64,000 nt of DNA, taken from positions 92,612 through 156,611 of the forward strand of contig NZ_BMPE01000007.1 in assembly GCF_014647435.1 (NCBI RefSeq), written 5' to 3'. The notes below the pieces were generated by a model, which worked only from the letters and a program-made list of their open reading frames with translations, was not told the DNA's origin and made no database searches. This document shows positions 1 to 12,095 of this stretch, in pieces. Source of the stretch: Deinococcus radiotolerans. GTDB lineage: Bacteria > Deinococcota > Deinococci > Deinococcales > Deinococcaceae. Position numbers and translations under genes: made by a program. Each line of letters begins with the position of its first letter. Within the stretch, counting starts at the first letter, position 1.

Positions 1-145
1 GGCTGATCGGGCATGAGTCCGACGTGCTCGCCCGGCGCCTCCGCACGTGAAAAATTCGGCGCTGCTCGGGGGGGTGGTCGCCCCCACCGCCACACCGCAC
101 AGGTCCGCACATCCACCAGTCCGCGCGGCATATCATGCACGGCAG
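1..145. other. Window-edge region without a supported gene
   Basis: No reading frame here has family-like content. The frames that cross it are extensions of the Roadblock genes further right. A short G-run/C-run hairpin (about 67-84) could end a transcript from outside the window, but it has no T-tract. Confidence 0.4.
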
Positions 146-496
146 ATGCTCGATCAACTCACGCAACTGGTACGGGACGTCGACGGGGCCTGGGCCGCCG
201 CCATCGCGGGCCTCGACGGCCTCCTGATCGAAGGCCACGCCACACTCGACGCCGACCTGAGCCTGCTCGTCGCCGAGCACGCCGGGCTGTACCGCGCCGC
301 GCACACCGTCTACACCGACACCCTTCAGGGCGGCGCGCCCCGCGAACTGTACCTGCGCGGCGAGCGCCTGAGCGTGTACCTGCACCCCATCAAGACCGAG
401 TACTTCCTGCTGCTCGCTGTGGACGGCCGCAGCAACCTCGGTCAGGCGCGCCTGTACGGCCGCGACGCCGCCCGCAAACTGGAGGCCACGCTGTGA
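146..496 (+). CDS. Roadblock/LC7 domain protein 1
   Basis: First of three tandem single-domain Roadblock/LC7 proteins (116 residues). This fold forms dimers and, in bacteria, typically acts as an MglB-like partner of small Ras-like GTPases. The protein opens with an amphipathic helix (MLDQLTQLVRDVDG), followed by the strand and turn AAIAGLDGLLIEG, which matches the family's A-x-x-x-x-x-D-G-L core. I chose ATG 146 because the longer frame from 47 adds 33 residues unlike the family. Its TGA overlaps the GTG of the next gene (GTGA), so the two are probably translationally coupled. No GTPase gene is visible in the window, so the partner is unknown. Confidence 0.75.
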   Translation: MLDQLTQLVRDVDGAWAAAIAGLDGLLIEGHATLDADLSLLVAEHAGLYRAAHTVYTDTLQGGAPRELYLRGERLSVYLHPIKTEYFLLLAVDGRSNLGQARLYGRDAARKLEATL

Positions 497-828
497 AACT
501 CGACCCCCTGCGCACCCTGCCCGGCGTCATCGCCGCCGCCCTCGTCGGCCCCGACGGTCTGGCCATCGAAGCGCACGGCGACGGCGGCGACGGCCTGGCC
601 GCTGAACTCGTCTCCCTGCGTCAGGGCATGGACCGCACCGGCCGCCGCCTCGGCACCGGTGACGTCACCCGCCTGGCCTTCACCAGCGAACGCGTCGAGG
701 TCGTGGCCGTCACCACTGGCCCCTACACCGTCGGCGCGGCCATGACGCGCGGCAGCGACACCCGCACCGCCCAGCAGACCCTTGCCCGCCTGGCCCTGGA
801 CCTGAACCTGCCCCGGGAGCAGGCATGA
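493..828 (+). CDS. Roadblock/LC7 domain protein 2
   Basis: Second of the three Roadblock/LC7 proteins (111 residues, GTG start at 493). The N-terminal strand IAAALVGPDGLAIEAHGDGGDG carries the same D-G-L turn as its neighbours, and the rest fits the short alpha/beta domain. Both ends overlap the flanking genes by four bases (GTGA at the front, ATGA at the back). The three proteins are therefore made from one transcript and could form a hetero-oligomer. Sequence identity between the three is low by eye, which suggests old duplications with separate roles. Confidence 0.72.
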   Translation: MKLDPLRTLPGVIAAALVGPDGLAIEAHGDGGDGLAAELVSLRQGMDRTGRRLGTGDVTRLAFTSERVEVVAVTTGPYTVGAAMTRGSDTRTAQQTLARLALDLNLPREQA

Positions 829-1145
829 TCGACGGTCTGCTCGACGTGCGCGGCGTGCGGCACACTGCCCTGATCGGCCTGGACGGCAAGGTCGTCGCGA
901 AGGCCGGCCTGAAGGAAGCCGACGTGCCCACCGAACTGACCCTCGTGGCCGCCGGACGCGCCGTGATTGGTAGCCTCCAGAGCAACCTGAACGCCGCCGA
1001 GTGGCAGGAACTTCTTCTGGACGTCGATGGCGGCCCGGTGTTGCTCACCCCGCACGGCAATCAGGTGCTCCTCACCGCGTTCGACGATGTGGCCAGCCTG
1101 GGCCGCGTGCGGTTCGCCGTGCGCCGCCTGCTCGGCACCGTCTGA
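825..1145 (+). CDS. Roadblock/LC7 domain protein 3
   Basis: Third Roadblock/LC7 protein (106 residues). It has the best-preserved family core: HTALIGLDGKVVAKAGL, then a central helix, then LLLDVDGGPVLLTP and a closing helix. Its ATG overlaps the previous TGA. The gene ends 148 bases before a clear intrinsic terminator at 1294-1316, so the operon appears to stop here and hemB has its own promoter. Confidence 0.78.
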   Translation: MIDGLLDVRGVRHTALIGLDGKVVAKAGLKEADVPTELTLVAAGRAVIGSLQSNLNAAEWQELLLDVDGGPVLLTPHGNQVLLTAFDDVASLGRVRFAVRRLLGTV

Positions 1146-1293
1146 GACGGACGTCCGGGCAGGCCGAGCTGTGTTCTCGGGTGTCCTGAAGGTAGGCGAG
1201 TGCTCGACGAGCACCGCGGTTGAATGTGGCGTTGAGGGGCGTGGTGTTGGCCCCCCTTGCCACTGAAGAGCGTGACCTCCGCCGCATCTGAGG

Positions 1294-1316
1294 GCTCCCC
1301 GCACCGGGGAGCTTTT
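1294..1316 (+). terminator. Intrinsic terminator after the Roadblock operon
   Basis: Perfect 7-bp stem GCTCCCC/GGGGAGC with a 5-base loop, followed directly by TTTT. It separates the Roadblock operon from hemB. Confidence 0.75.
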
Positions 1317-1364
1317 CCCATGTGGGTCCGGAGGGGCGTTGCATTCGTCCCGCCGCCCGCGCGG

Positions 1365-1370
1365 TAGCGT
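1365..1370 (+). promoter_or_regulatory. -10 box of hemB (leaderless type)
   Basis: TAGCGT lies six bases before the ATG at 1377, too close for a leader or ribosome binding site. Confidence 0.6.
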
Positions 1371-1376
1371 ACAGGC

Positions 1377-2378
<1,002 letters not shown>

Positions 2379-2424
2379 ACGCGCGACAAGCCGGGCGTGG
2401 GGTCGCCCCCGCCAGGGAGAGCCG

Positions 2425-2964
2425 GTGACCAGCGCCACCGATCCCATCCGCGTGGACTGGATTCCCACGGGGTTGTGGCCCGGCCGGCTGGGCCTAACGT
2501 TCGCGCCGGGCAAGAAGGGCGGCAGCGTGTACCAGCCCGGCGTGACCCATGACCGTGACGTCACGCAGGACATGCGGACCCTGGCGCAGGCGGGCACGAA
2601 CGTCATCGCCCCCCTGATCGAGGACTTCGAGTTCGATCTGCTCGGCATGGACGGCTACCATGACGCTGCGGCGACGCAACTGATCGAGGTCGCTCCGTAC
2701 CCCATCCCGGACCAGCGCGCCCCGCACGACCCGCGTGACTTCGCTGCGTACGTGGATGAACTCATGACCTACCTGCTTGATGGCCGCAGTGTGGTCGTGC
2801 ACTGCCGGGGCGGGCTGGGCCGCGCGGGCCTGACGGCGGCGTGCCTGCTCGTGCAGGGCGGCCTGAACCCCGAGGACGCCATCCGCCTCGTGCGCGACAC
2901 CCGCAGTCCCCACGCCATCGAGACCCAGGAGCAGGAGCAGTTCATTCACGATTTCGCCCGCTGA
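2425..2964 (+). CDS. CDKN3-like dual-specificity/tyrosine phosphatase
   Basis: Cys-based phosphatase of 179 residues. The active-site P-loop reads VVHCRGGLGRAG, with the nucleophile Cys at about residue 127 and the phosphate-binding Arg six residues on, matching HCxxGxxR. A conserved Asp upstream (PDQRAPHDPRDF) could be the general acid. The layout matches the bacterial members of the CDKN3/KAP family, whose substrates are mostly unknown. The start is GTG 2425 with an AGGGAGAG purine stretch upstream. It follows hemB by 46 bases and may share its transcript. Confidence 0.85.
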   Translation: MTSATDPIRVDWIPTGLWPGRLGLTFAPGKKGGSVYQPGVTHDRDVTQDMRTLAQAGTNVIAPLIEDFEFDLLGMDGYHDAAATQLIEVAPYPIPDQRAPHDPRDFAAYVDELMTYLLDGRSVVVHCRGGLGRAGLTAACLLVQGGLNPEDAIRLVRDTRSPHAIETQEQEQFIHDFAR

Positions 2965-2992
2965 CCTCAGGGCGCACCCGGGAGGCTCAACG

Positions 2993-3292
2993 ATGATCAG
3001 TGTCGCCAACCGCATCCACGTGAATCCCGAGTACCACGGCGCCTTCGAGCAGCGCTTCCGCGAGCGGGCCGGACTGGTGGACGGCATGCCGGGCTTCATC
3101 GCCAACCACGTCCTGCGCCTCACCCGGGACGGCGACCCGTTCGTGGTGCTGACCTTCTGGGCTTCCCGGTAGGACTTCGAGGCCTGGACCTCCAGCGACG
3201 CCTTCCGGCAGGGGCACGCCCGCAGCGGCACCCTGCCCCGGGAGGCGTTCAGCAGCCCGAATGTGCTGGAAATCCACGAGGTCATTGCCTAA
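2993..3292 (+). pseudogene. Antibiotic biosynthesis/haem-degrading monooxygenase (ABM) family gene with in-frame TAG
   Basis: The frame starts at ATG 2993 behind a GGGAGG ribosome binding site and reads MISVANRIHVNPEYHGAFE..., typical of short ABM-fold proteins such as HmoA-type haem monooxygenases. The strand VVLTFWASR is then cut by TAG at 3170-3172 (codon 60). The same frame continues with DFEAWTSSDAFRQGHARSG and ends at TAA 3290. Family members have Glu or Gln followed by DFEAW at this place, so one base change (GAG or CAG to TAG) explains the break. The whole reading is 99 codons, the normal family length. It is either a recent null allele or a sequencing error. Confidence 0.8.
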
Positions 3293-3311
3293 CCGGCGTC
3301 ACGGGTGGGGC

Positions 3312-3317
3312 TACACT
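3312..3317 (+). promoter_or_regulatory. -10 box of the lipoprotein gene at 3324
   Basis: TACACT is followed by six bases and then ATG 3324. Confidence 0.55.
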
Positions 3318-3323
3318 GGGCGT

Positions 3324-3821
3324 ATGAGAACAGCCCATGCTCTGCTCGGCGCTGCGCTGCTGGCCTCCGTTCTTGGCGCGTGTGCACCTGCGGTCACCGC
3401 GCCGCAGAGTGGGAGGATCGTGAATGCCCGCACGGGCGAGGAGGGCACCGTGACGTTCACACGCGGCACCCTGACGCCCCGGCTGGGGGACCCGTTCGCG
3501 CCGGACAATGCCACCCTCCGCATCGGCGGGCGCGTCTATCACGGCCGCACGTACCTGATCGGGAGCGGCGCGCTGCCCGGCGGGCTGGGCTTCAGCGTGG
3601 CCTTCGGCGCGAGCAGCGGCAGTGACGGACGCACCTCCACGGGCGGCAGCACCCGCGTCGAGGGTGGCCGCCCGGTGCCCGCCTATACCGGCAACCTGAT
3701 CGCCCGCGCGGACGGTGATCCGCCCGCCCTGCTGACCTGCACCCTGACCGTGGACGCGCAGGAACGCGGCGTCGGCGAGTGCTTCGACGGGTCGGGCACC
3801 CGCTACGCCCTCCAGTTCTGA
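3324..3821 (+). CDS. Hypothetical lipoprotein
   Basis: A 165-residue protein with a lipoprotein signal peptide: MRTAHALLGAALLASVLGAC, where LGAC is the lipobox and Cys20 the predicted lipidation site. The mature part is rich in Gly, Ser, Thr and Arg, has two Cys near the C terminus (LTCTL and GECFDG) that could form a disulfide, and looks like a small beta-rich domain. I do not recognise the family. The start is set by the -10 box TACACT six bases before ATG 3324; the longer frame from 3261 would bury the signal peptide. Confidence 0.75.
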   Translation: MRTAHALLGAALLASVLGACAPAVTAPQSGRIVNARTGEEGTVTFTRGTLTPRLGDPFAPDNATLRIGGRVYHGRTYLIGSGALPGGLGFSVAFGASSGSDGRTSTGGSTRVEGGRPVPAYTGNLIARADGDPPALLTCTLTVDAQERGVGECFDGSGTRYALQF

Positions 3822-3852
3822 AGAGGGGGCCTCGGGCTGGAGGGTTCGCCAG

Positions 3853-3886
3853 AACCGGTCACACCGAGCGGAGGCGAGCGGGAGCG
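3853..3886 (+). repeat. Intergenic repeat, copy 1
   Basis: This stretch matches 17690-17723. The 23-base core (3864-3886 against 17701-17723) has two mismatches, and the preceding 11 bases begin with AACCG and share a TCA in both copies. Both copies lie between genes. It has the look of the small dispersed intergenic repeats of Deinococcus. Confidence 0.5.
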
Positions 3887-3957
3887 AGTCGGCATCTGGA
3901 GGTGGAATCGATCACCCGGTGGGGTGCCGGGGGGTCGTCGGCCCGGACGGGCGCCGC

Positions 3958-4326
3958 GTGAACGTGCCGGTGGGGGAGAGGCCGCGTGTGGTGTGTCTGT
4001 GCGGCAGCGTGCGTTTCCTGGCGGAGTTCGACGCGGCGTCCCTCGCGGAGACGCTGGCGGGCCGCATCGTCCTGAGTGTCGGCAGTCACCGCCAGCGGGA
4101 CGACGACGCCCTGGTGCACCTGTCCCGTCCCGAGCGGGAAGAAGCCCTGCGCCGCCTGGGTGAGCTGCACCTGCGCAAGATTGACCTCGCGGACGAGGTG
4201 CTGGTCATCAACCCCGGCGGGTACGTCGGAGACGCTGGCCGCCGGGAGATCGCGTACGCCCGTCAGGCCGGGGAGCCCGTGGGCAGCCTTGAACCGCTGA
4301 CGCCAGAGGTCACGCGAGCAGACTGA
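3958..4326 (+). CDS. Nucleoside 2-deoxyribosyltransferase-like (DUF4406-type) protein
   Basis: Small cytosolic protein (122 residues from GTG 3958). It carries the pattern VVCLCGSVRFLAEFD ... RKIDLADEVLVINPGGYVGDAGRREIAYARQAGEPV, in which a nucleotide-binding loop (CGSxRF) and the D-E-V-L-V-x-N-P-G-G-Y-x-G segment recall nucleoside 2-deoxyribosyltransferase-like proteins common in phages and actinobacteria. Its true substrate is unknown. The start could also be GTG 3964. Its 3' end overlaps the convergent P450 gene by 17 bases. Confidence 0.65.
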   Translation: MNVPVGERPRVVCLCGSVRFLAEFDAASLAETLAGRIVLSVGSHRQRDDDALVHLSRPEREEALRRLGELHLRKIDLADEVLVINPGGYVGDAGRREIAYARQAGEPVGSLEPLTPEVTRAD

Positions 4327-5692
4327 CCGCCGCGTGCCGCACGGCCGCCACGCGCAGGGTCAGGCGGTCGTCGGGCGTGGCGGTTGGCCGGGCCACCTCC
4401 CGCAGAACGTAGGTCGGATCGCCCCGCAGGTCCAGGGTCCGCAGGATTGCCGCGAGGTTCAGCAGGATCAGGCCCTCCGCCATGCCGCTGCCCGCGCAGA
4501 TGTGCGTGCCCAGCCCGAACGGCGCGAACGCGCCGGGGCGGCGGTGTTCCAGTCGGCCCGGCCCGAACCGGTTCGGGTCGAAGGTGTCCGCGTCCGTGAA
4601 GCACTCGTTCAGGCCGTGCGGGACAGTCGTGCCGACAATCACCTGCCGCCCGGCCGGAATGCGGTACCCGGCGAACGTGAAGTCCTGCGTGGCCGTGCGG
4701 GTCATGGCCGGCGCGATCGGATGCAGCCGCAGGCACTCCAGCACGAAGCGGTGCAGGTGCGGCAGCGCCCCCAGGGCCTCTAGGGTGGGCGGCCCGTCCC
4801 TGAAGGCCAAGTCGGCCTCCGCGACCAGCGCGGGCAGGAGTTCCGGGTGCCGGCCCACCCGGTACAGCGCGAACGCCAGCGTGTTCGCCGCGGTGTCCAT
4901 GCCGGCGATGAACGCCCCCATGGTGGCCAGTCGCAGGTCCAGGTCAGACCAGAAGGCCGGGTCGGCCGCCTGCGCGGCCAGGAGGTCGTCAATGAGGTCC
5001 GGGTCGCGCCCACCCGGGGCGGGGGGCACGCGGCGGTGCTCGTCGATCAGGTGTTCCACCATCGCCAGGGACTGCGCGCGGGCGCGGCGGAAGCCGGGCA
5101 GCGATTCGGTCAGGCGGGGTCGCTGCCCGGTCACGCGCACCATCAGGGTGGTCTGTATGAACGTCAGCAGCTCGTTCAGGTGCGGCCGGGCCGTGCCGTT
5201 CACCACGACCCGCGCCAGCTGCTCGGTGATGACCGCCTTGCAGAACGCCGCGACCCGCAGGTCATCACCGGCCCGCAGGGGCGCGAGGTCCTCTGCCGTG
5301 ACCGACAGCGCCCGGTTCAGGTGCGCGCTCAGGTATGACCGCGCGTACGTGCGGGATTCCGTACGGCGAAAGGTGCGGTGCTCCTCGCCGTCCAGGCTGA
5401 TCATGGAGCGGTTCACCCCGAACGCCTGATCCAGGGACCGCCATGCCTCCCGCGACCGCAGGTTCCGGTGCCCTTCCTTGGTGGCCCACACGTTCGCTTC
5501 CGGCCCGGCCAGTACGGTCAGGGTGCGCCCCAGGCCCGTCACGTTGAAGACCGGGCCGTGCGCGCGGTACGAGGCGGTCAGGAAGTCGCGCAGTCGGTGC
5601 GGCAGCAGCCGCGTGACGCTGCCGATCACGGGCGGGCCCGGCACGGTGGGAATGACGCGGGTGGGGGCAGCGTGGGGGAGGGCGTCCGTCAT
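4310..5692 (-). CDS. Cytochrome P450
   Basis: Haem-thiolate monooxygenase of 460 residues. Seen in order: the I-helix oxygen-binding motif AGMDTAANT, the K-helix ExxR (ECLRLHP), and the haem loop FAPFGLGTHICAGSG, whose Cys is the axial iron ligand. No membrane anchor is present, as expected for a soluble bacterial P450. No ferredoxin or reductase gene is adjacent, so electrons must come from elsewhere. The substrate cannot be read from sequence. The start ATG 5692 is supported by a -10 box (TACCGT at 5703-5698) five bases upstream. Confidence 0.93.
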   Translation of the reverse strand: MTDALPHAAPTRVIPTVPGPPVIGSVTRLLPHRLRDFLTASYRAHGPVFNVTGLGRTLTVLAGPEANVWATKEGHRNLRSREAWRSLDQAFGVNRSMISLDGEEHRTFRRTESRTYARSYLSAHLNRALSVTAEDLAPLRAGDDLRVAAFCKAVITEQLARVVVNGTARPHLNELLTFIQTTLMVRVTGQRPRLTESLPGFRRARAQSLAMVEHLIDEHRRVPPAPGGRDPDLIDDLLAAQAADPAFWSDLDLRLATMGAFIAGMDTAANTLAFALYRVGRHPELLPALVAEADLAFRDGPPTLEALGALPHLHRFVLECLRLHPIAPAMTRTATQDFTFAGYRIPAGRQVIVGTTVPHGLNECFTDADTFDPNRFGPGRLEHRRPGAFAPFGLGTHICAGSGMAEGLILLNLAAILRTLDLRGDPTYVLREVARPTATPDDRLTLRVAAVRHAAVSLLA

Positions 5693-5697
5693 GCCTC

Positions 5698-5703
5698 ACG
5701 GTA
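5698..5703 (-). promoter_or_regulatory. -10 box of the P450 gene
   Basis: On the minus strand TACCGT is followed by five bases and the ATG at 5692. Confidence 0.5.
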
Positions 5704-5725
5704 CCGTGCCGGGCTGGCGTGAGGA

Positions 5726-5757
5726 CAGCCCCGCCACCGGACACCGGGGCGGGGCTG
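5726..5757. terminator. Hairpin after sdhB
   Basis: 10-bp stem CAGCCCCGCC/GGCGGGGCTG with an inner CCGG/CCGG step. It has no T-tract. It lies between the end of the sdh operon and the P450 promoter. Confidence 0.5.
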
Positions 5758-5777
5758 CTGGAGTGATCCGGACGGGC

Positions 5778-6542
<765 letters not shown>

Positions 6543-6561
6543 GGAGATTCCTTCCGCCGCG

Positions 6562-8319
<1,758 letters not shown>

Positions 8320-8366
8320 AGTCAACTTCCTTTACCAGCCGCCCGCAGGCAGCGGAGAACAAGAAC

Positions 8367-8743
8367 TCAGATGGAGAACAGGCCCACCGTGCCGAACACC
8401 AGCAGCAGCGCGATCACGGTGAAGAACACGCCCTTCACCCACGCGCGGTTCGGGCGGCTGCGCACGTAATCCTCAATGGAGTACCGCGCGCCGTTCGCGC
8501 CGTGCATCAGCGACAGCGCCAGGATCAGCCAGTCGTAGAACTTCCACGCGGGATTCGCCAGCTTGTTCACCACGGCGTCGAACGTCGCGTCCGACTCGCT
8601 CACCTGAATGAACGTCATGTAGATGTGCCCCAGAATCAGGAACACCAGGATCAGCCCGCTGATCCGCATGAAGATCCACCAGTTGAGCTCCGAGTTGCTG
8701 TGCGACTGCTGCCGCGCGTCCGTCAGGGTTCTCGCGCGGATCA

Positions 8744-8744
<1 letters not shown>
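8367..8744 (-). CDS. sdhD: Succinate dehydrogenase membrane anchor subunit
   Basis: Membrane subunit of complex II (125 residues) with three predicted transmembrane helices (ISGLILVFLILGHIYMTF, the segment around WLILALSLMHGANGA, and GVFFTVIALLLVFG). The His in GHIYMTF is a candidate haem b or quinone-site ligand. Its ATG (8744-8742) overlaps the sdhC stop by one base (TGATG), which fits coupled translation. The start at MIRARTLTDA drops a 28-residue extension that is a shadow of sdhC. Confidence 0.9.
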
Positions 8745-9100
<356 letters not shown>

Positions 9101-9159
9101 CCAATCCTCCTCGACGTCTCAGCCCCGTCTCGCCAACACACTAGGGCGAACGTTATGCC

Positions 9160-9179
9160 GTGTGGGTGACCATTCACAC
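9160..9179. promoter_or_regulatory. Dyad between sdhC and the gene at 9301
   Basis: GTGTG and CACAC arms flank ten bases that contain an inner GTGA/TCAC pair. The position suits an operator for sdhCDAB (60-80 bases before sdhC) or for the divergent gene. Confidence 0.35.
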
Positions 9180-9287
9180 CACGCTTTCAGACACTGGGCA
9201 GGATACCACCCGAGCGGTAAGCCGCGCCCCCTCCCGGCCCGGCCCCCGGAACGCGCCGATGTCACCGCGTGGGGAGCACCCGCGCGC

Positions 9288-9293
9288 TACCCT
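9288..9293 (+). promoter_or_regulatory. -10 box of the gene at 9301
   Basis: TACCCT lies seven bases before ATG 9301. Confidence 0.5.
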
Positions 9294-9300
9294 GGGCCGC

Positions 9301-9645
9301 ATGACCAGCAAGAATGACCCCACCACCCAGGACTCCACGCGCGACCCGGCCGTGGAAGCTGAATTCCTGCGCAAAACCGTCCTCGGCATCCTCAGCCTCC
9401 TCGAAACCAAAGGCCTCCTCAGCTCCCAGGAAGTGGACGGCATCCTCCGCGCCGCGCGGCACGCCGCCACGCCCAAACCCCCCCAGCGGCTCGGCGGGCC
9501 CGCCGTCACCACCCAGTGGGTCAAGCCCGGACAGCCCCACCAGCCCCTGGACCGCACAGCTCCCGTCGCCATACCGAACGTGCAGCGCGCTCCGGAACCC
9601 GCGGCCGATACGAAACCCCCCGTCATCGATTTCGACCTGCAATAA
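9301..9645 (+). CDS. Hypothetical protein, divergent from sdhC
   Basis: A 114-residue cytosolic protein of unknown family. The first half contains a helical segment (EAEFLRKTVLGILSLLETKGLLSSQEVDGILRAAR, residues about 19-53). The second half is proline-rich and probably disordered. No signal peptide or membrane helix. The helical part recalls short 'subunit-like' helices of nitrile hydratase-type or adaptor proteins, but this is only a resemblance. The start at ATG 9301 is supported by the -10 box seven bases upstream. Confidence 0.65.
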   Translation: MTSKNDPTTQDSTRDPAVEAEFLRKTVLGILSLLETKGLLSSQEVDGILRAARHAATPKPPQRLGGPAVTTQWVKPGQPHQPLDRTAPVAIPNVQRAPEPAADTKPPVIDFDLQ

Positions 9646-9654
9646 AGGGCATGC

Positions 9655-9689
9655 TGGGGGGCGCGCCGAGTGCAGCGGCGCGCCTCCCG
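9655..9689 (+). terminator. Hairpin after the gene at 9301
   Basis: 9-bp stem GGCGCGCCG/CGGCGCGCC (9660-9668 with 9676-9684), extended by G/C pairs with one mismatch. No long T-run follows. Confidence 0.5.
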
Positions 9690-9852
9690 TGTTAATGCAG
9701 CTTGAAGTTGACGGGCGGGCCGTCAACGGTTGGGATGACTTCGGGTCCTGCCCGGCAGAGGCCCGTTGCCCCGGGTGCGAACACCTGACCTCCGGGCTGG
9801 ACAGACAACCACCTCAAGGCCCGCCGGCCCACTGGACGCTGGACGAACTGCC
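9690..9852. other. Convergent intergenic region with a second hairpin
   Basis: No gene seen. It contains a perfect 7-bp hairpin TTGACGG/CCGTCAA (9708-9726) between the convergent genes. Confidence 0.35.
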
Positions 9853-10407
<555 letters not shown>

Positions 10408-10414
10408 GATCCGG

Positions 10415-10420
10415 AGTGTA
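10415..10420 (-). promoter_or_regulatory. -10 box of the DUF697 gene
   Basis: TACACT on the minus strand, then seven bases, then ATG 10407. Confidence 0.5.
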
Positions 10421-10508
10421 CCGCGCGCGTTTCCGGGCAGATGAGCGCGCGTACAGGCGCGGGTTCACCTTCAGCACGTCCGCGGCCCACTCGGGGTGCC
10501 GGGGGCGC

Positions 10509-11978
10509 TCAGCGCTTCCAGCGGGGGCCGTCCTTGGTGTCCTCCACGGTCACGCCCACCTTCGCCAGGGTGTCGCGCAGTTCGTCGGACTCGGCGTACT
10601 GCTTGTTCATGCGGTAGTTCTGGCGGGCTTTCAGGACGAGTTCCATCAGGGCACTGACGACCTGGGTGTCGTCCTGCCCGCGCGCGGGTGCGCCCGTCTC
10701 GGCGAACAGGCCCAGGACGTTTCCGCCCAGGTCCCGGTAGGCGGCCCGGGCGCGTTCCAGGCTGCCCCGCGGGACGGGCCCGGCGTTCAGGGCGGCGTTC
10801 ATGTCCGTGGTTAGGCCGAACAGCGCAGCGACCGCTTTGGGTGTGTTGAAGTCGTCGCGCATGGCATTCTCGAAGGACTGGACGTGCTCGGCGATTCTGG
10901 CGTCCAGTGCGGCGTCCTGCCCGGCGGGGGCCGCTGGGAGGCGGCGCTCGATCTCGTGCAGCGCCTCGGTCAGGCGCCGGTAGCCGCTGCGGGCGGATTC
11001 GAAGGCGGCCTCGCTGAATTCCGTTATGGACCGGTAGTGACTGCCGACCAGCAGGAAGCGCACCACCATCGGGTCGTGCTGCGCGAGGACGTCCTGAATG
11101 GTCAGGAAGTTGCCCTTGCTCTTGCTCATCTTCTCGCCGCCGATGGTCAGCATGTTGTTGTGCATCCAGTAGCGCGCGAAGGCGTGCCCGGCCGCCTCAG
11201 CCTGCGCGATCTCCGCCTCGTGGTGCGGGAACTGCAGGTCCAGGCCGCCGCCGTGAATGTCGAAGCCCTCACCGAGGTACTTGAGGCTCATGGCGGAGCA
11301 CTCGATGTGCCACCCGGGGAAACCCACGCCCCAGGGGGACTCCCAGCGCATGATGTGGCTGGGTTCGGCGTTCTTCCACAGCGCGAAATCTCGCGGGTCG
11401 CGTTTCTCCTCCCGCACCGCCTCGCGCGTCCCTTCCTCCTGATCGTCCAGCCTGCGACCAGAGAGTTTGCCGTACTCGGGCCAGCTGCGCACGTCGAAGT
11501 ACACGCTGCCCGCCGATTCGTACGCGTGCCCGCGGGCGATCAGTTCCTCGATCAGGCGGATCTGCTCGACGATGTGACCGGTGGCGCGGGGGTTGATGCT
11601 GGGCTTCAAGACGTTCAGGGCTTCCATGTCCTGCACGAAGGACCACATGTACTTGTCCGCGACTTCCATGGGTTCCAGCTGTTCCAGGCGCGCGCGGGCG
11701 AGCATCTTGTCCTCGCCGTTGTCGCTGTCGTTCTGGAGGTGGCCCACGTCGGTGATGTTCGCTACGTAGCGCACCTGGTACCCGAAGTGCTGGAAAGCGC
11801 GGCGGATCACGTCGAACGCCACTTCCTTCTTCGCGTGGCCCAGGTGCGCGTCGCTGTACACGGTCGGGCCGCACAAGTACATGCCCACCCGGCCGGGCGT
11901 GGTGGGGACGAACTTCACCTTCTGGCGGGTCAGGGTGTCGTGCAGAACGATGTTCGGATCGGGTTGCCGCTGGGTCAT
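10509..11978 (-). CDS. cysS: Cysteinyl-tRNA synthetase
   Basis: Class I aminoacyl-tRNA synthetase (489 residues) that charges tRNA-Cys. The HIGH-type motif appears as HLGHAKK after CGPTVYSDA, whose Cys is one of the zinc ligands that select cysteine. The KMSKS loop reads [10 protein letters not shown]. The C terminus contains the helical anticodon-binding region. ATG 11978 (MTQRQPDPN) follows a CAGGAG ribosome binding site; the extra 15 residues from 12023 overlap the upstream hairpin and are not used. Confidence 0.97.
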   Translation of the reverse strand: MTQRQPDPNIVLHDTLTRQKVKFVPTTPGRVGMYLCGPTVYSDAHLGHAKKEVAFDVIRRAFQHFGYQVRYVANITDVGHLQNDSDNGEDKMLARARLEQLEPMEVADKYMWSFVQDMEALNVLKPSINPRATGHIVEQIRLIEELIARGHAYESAGSVYFDVRSWPEYGKLSGRRLDDQEEGTREAVREEKRDPRDFALWKNAEPSHIMRWESPWGVGFPGWHIECSAMSLKYLGEGFDIHGGGLDLQFPHHEAEIAQAEAAGHAFARYWMHNNMLTIGGEKMSKSKGNFLTIQDVLAQHDPMVVRFLLVGSHYRSITEFSEAAFESARSGYRRLTEALHEIERRLPAAPAGQDAALDARIAEHVQSFENAMRDDFNTPKAVAALFGLTTDMNAALNAGPVPRGSLERARAAYRDLGGNVLGLFAETGAPARGQDDTQVVSALMELVLKARQNYRMNKQYAESDELRDTLAKVGVTVEDTKDGPRWKR

Positions 11979-12006
11979 GGGGTCTCCTGAGAAGCTGAGG
12001 GAACAG

Positions 12007-12039
12007 AAAAAACCGCGCCACACAGTAAGGGGGCGCGGT
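12007..12039 (-). terminator. Intrinsic terminator between the LysR gene and cysS
   Basis: On the minus strand, an 8-bp perfect stem ACCGCGCC/GGCGCGGT with a 12-base loop, followed by TTTTTT. It most simply ends the LysR transcript. It could also attenuate cysS, whose ATG is 29 bases further on. Confidence 0.75.
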
Positions 12040-12095
12040 CACGGACGCTGAGCTGCGTGGGCCGCTACGGGGTGCAACACAGGGTCGTCATGCGC

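Noticed and set aside
9160..9179. Rex operator before sdhC
   Set aside because: The inner GTGA/TCAC halves are two bases too close for the Rex consensus spacing.
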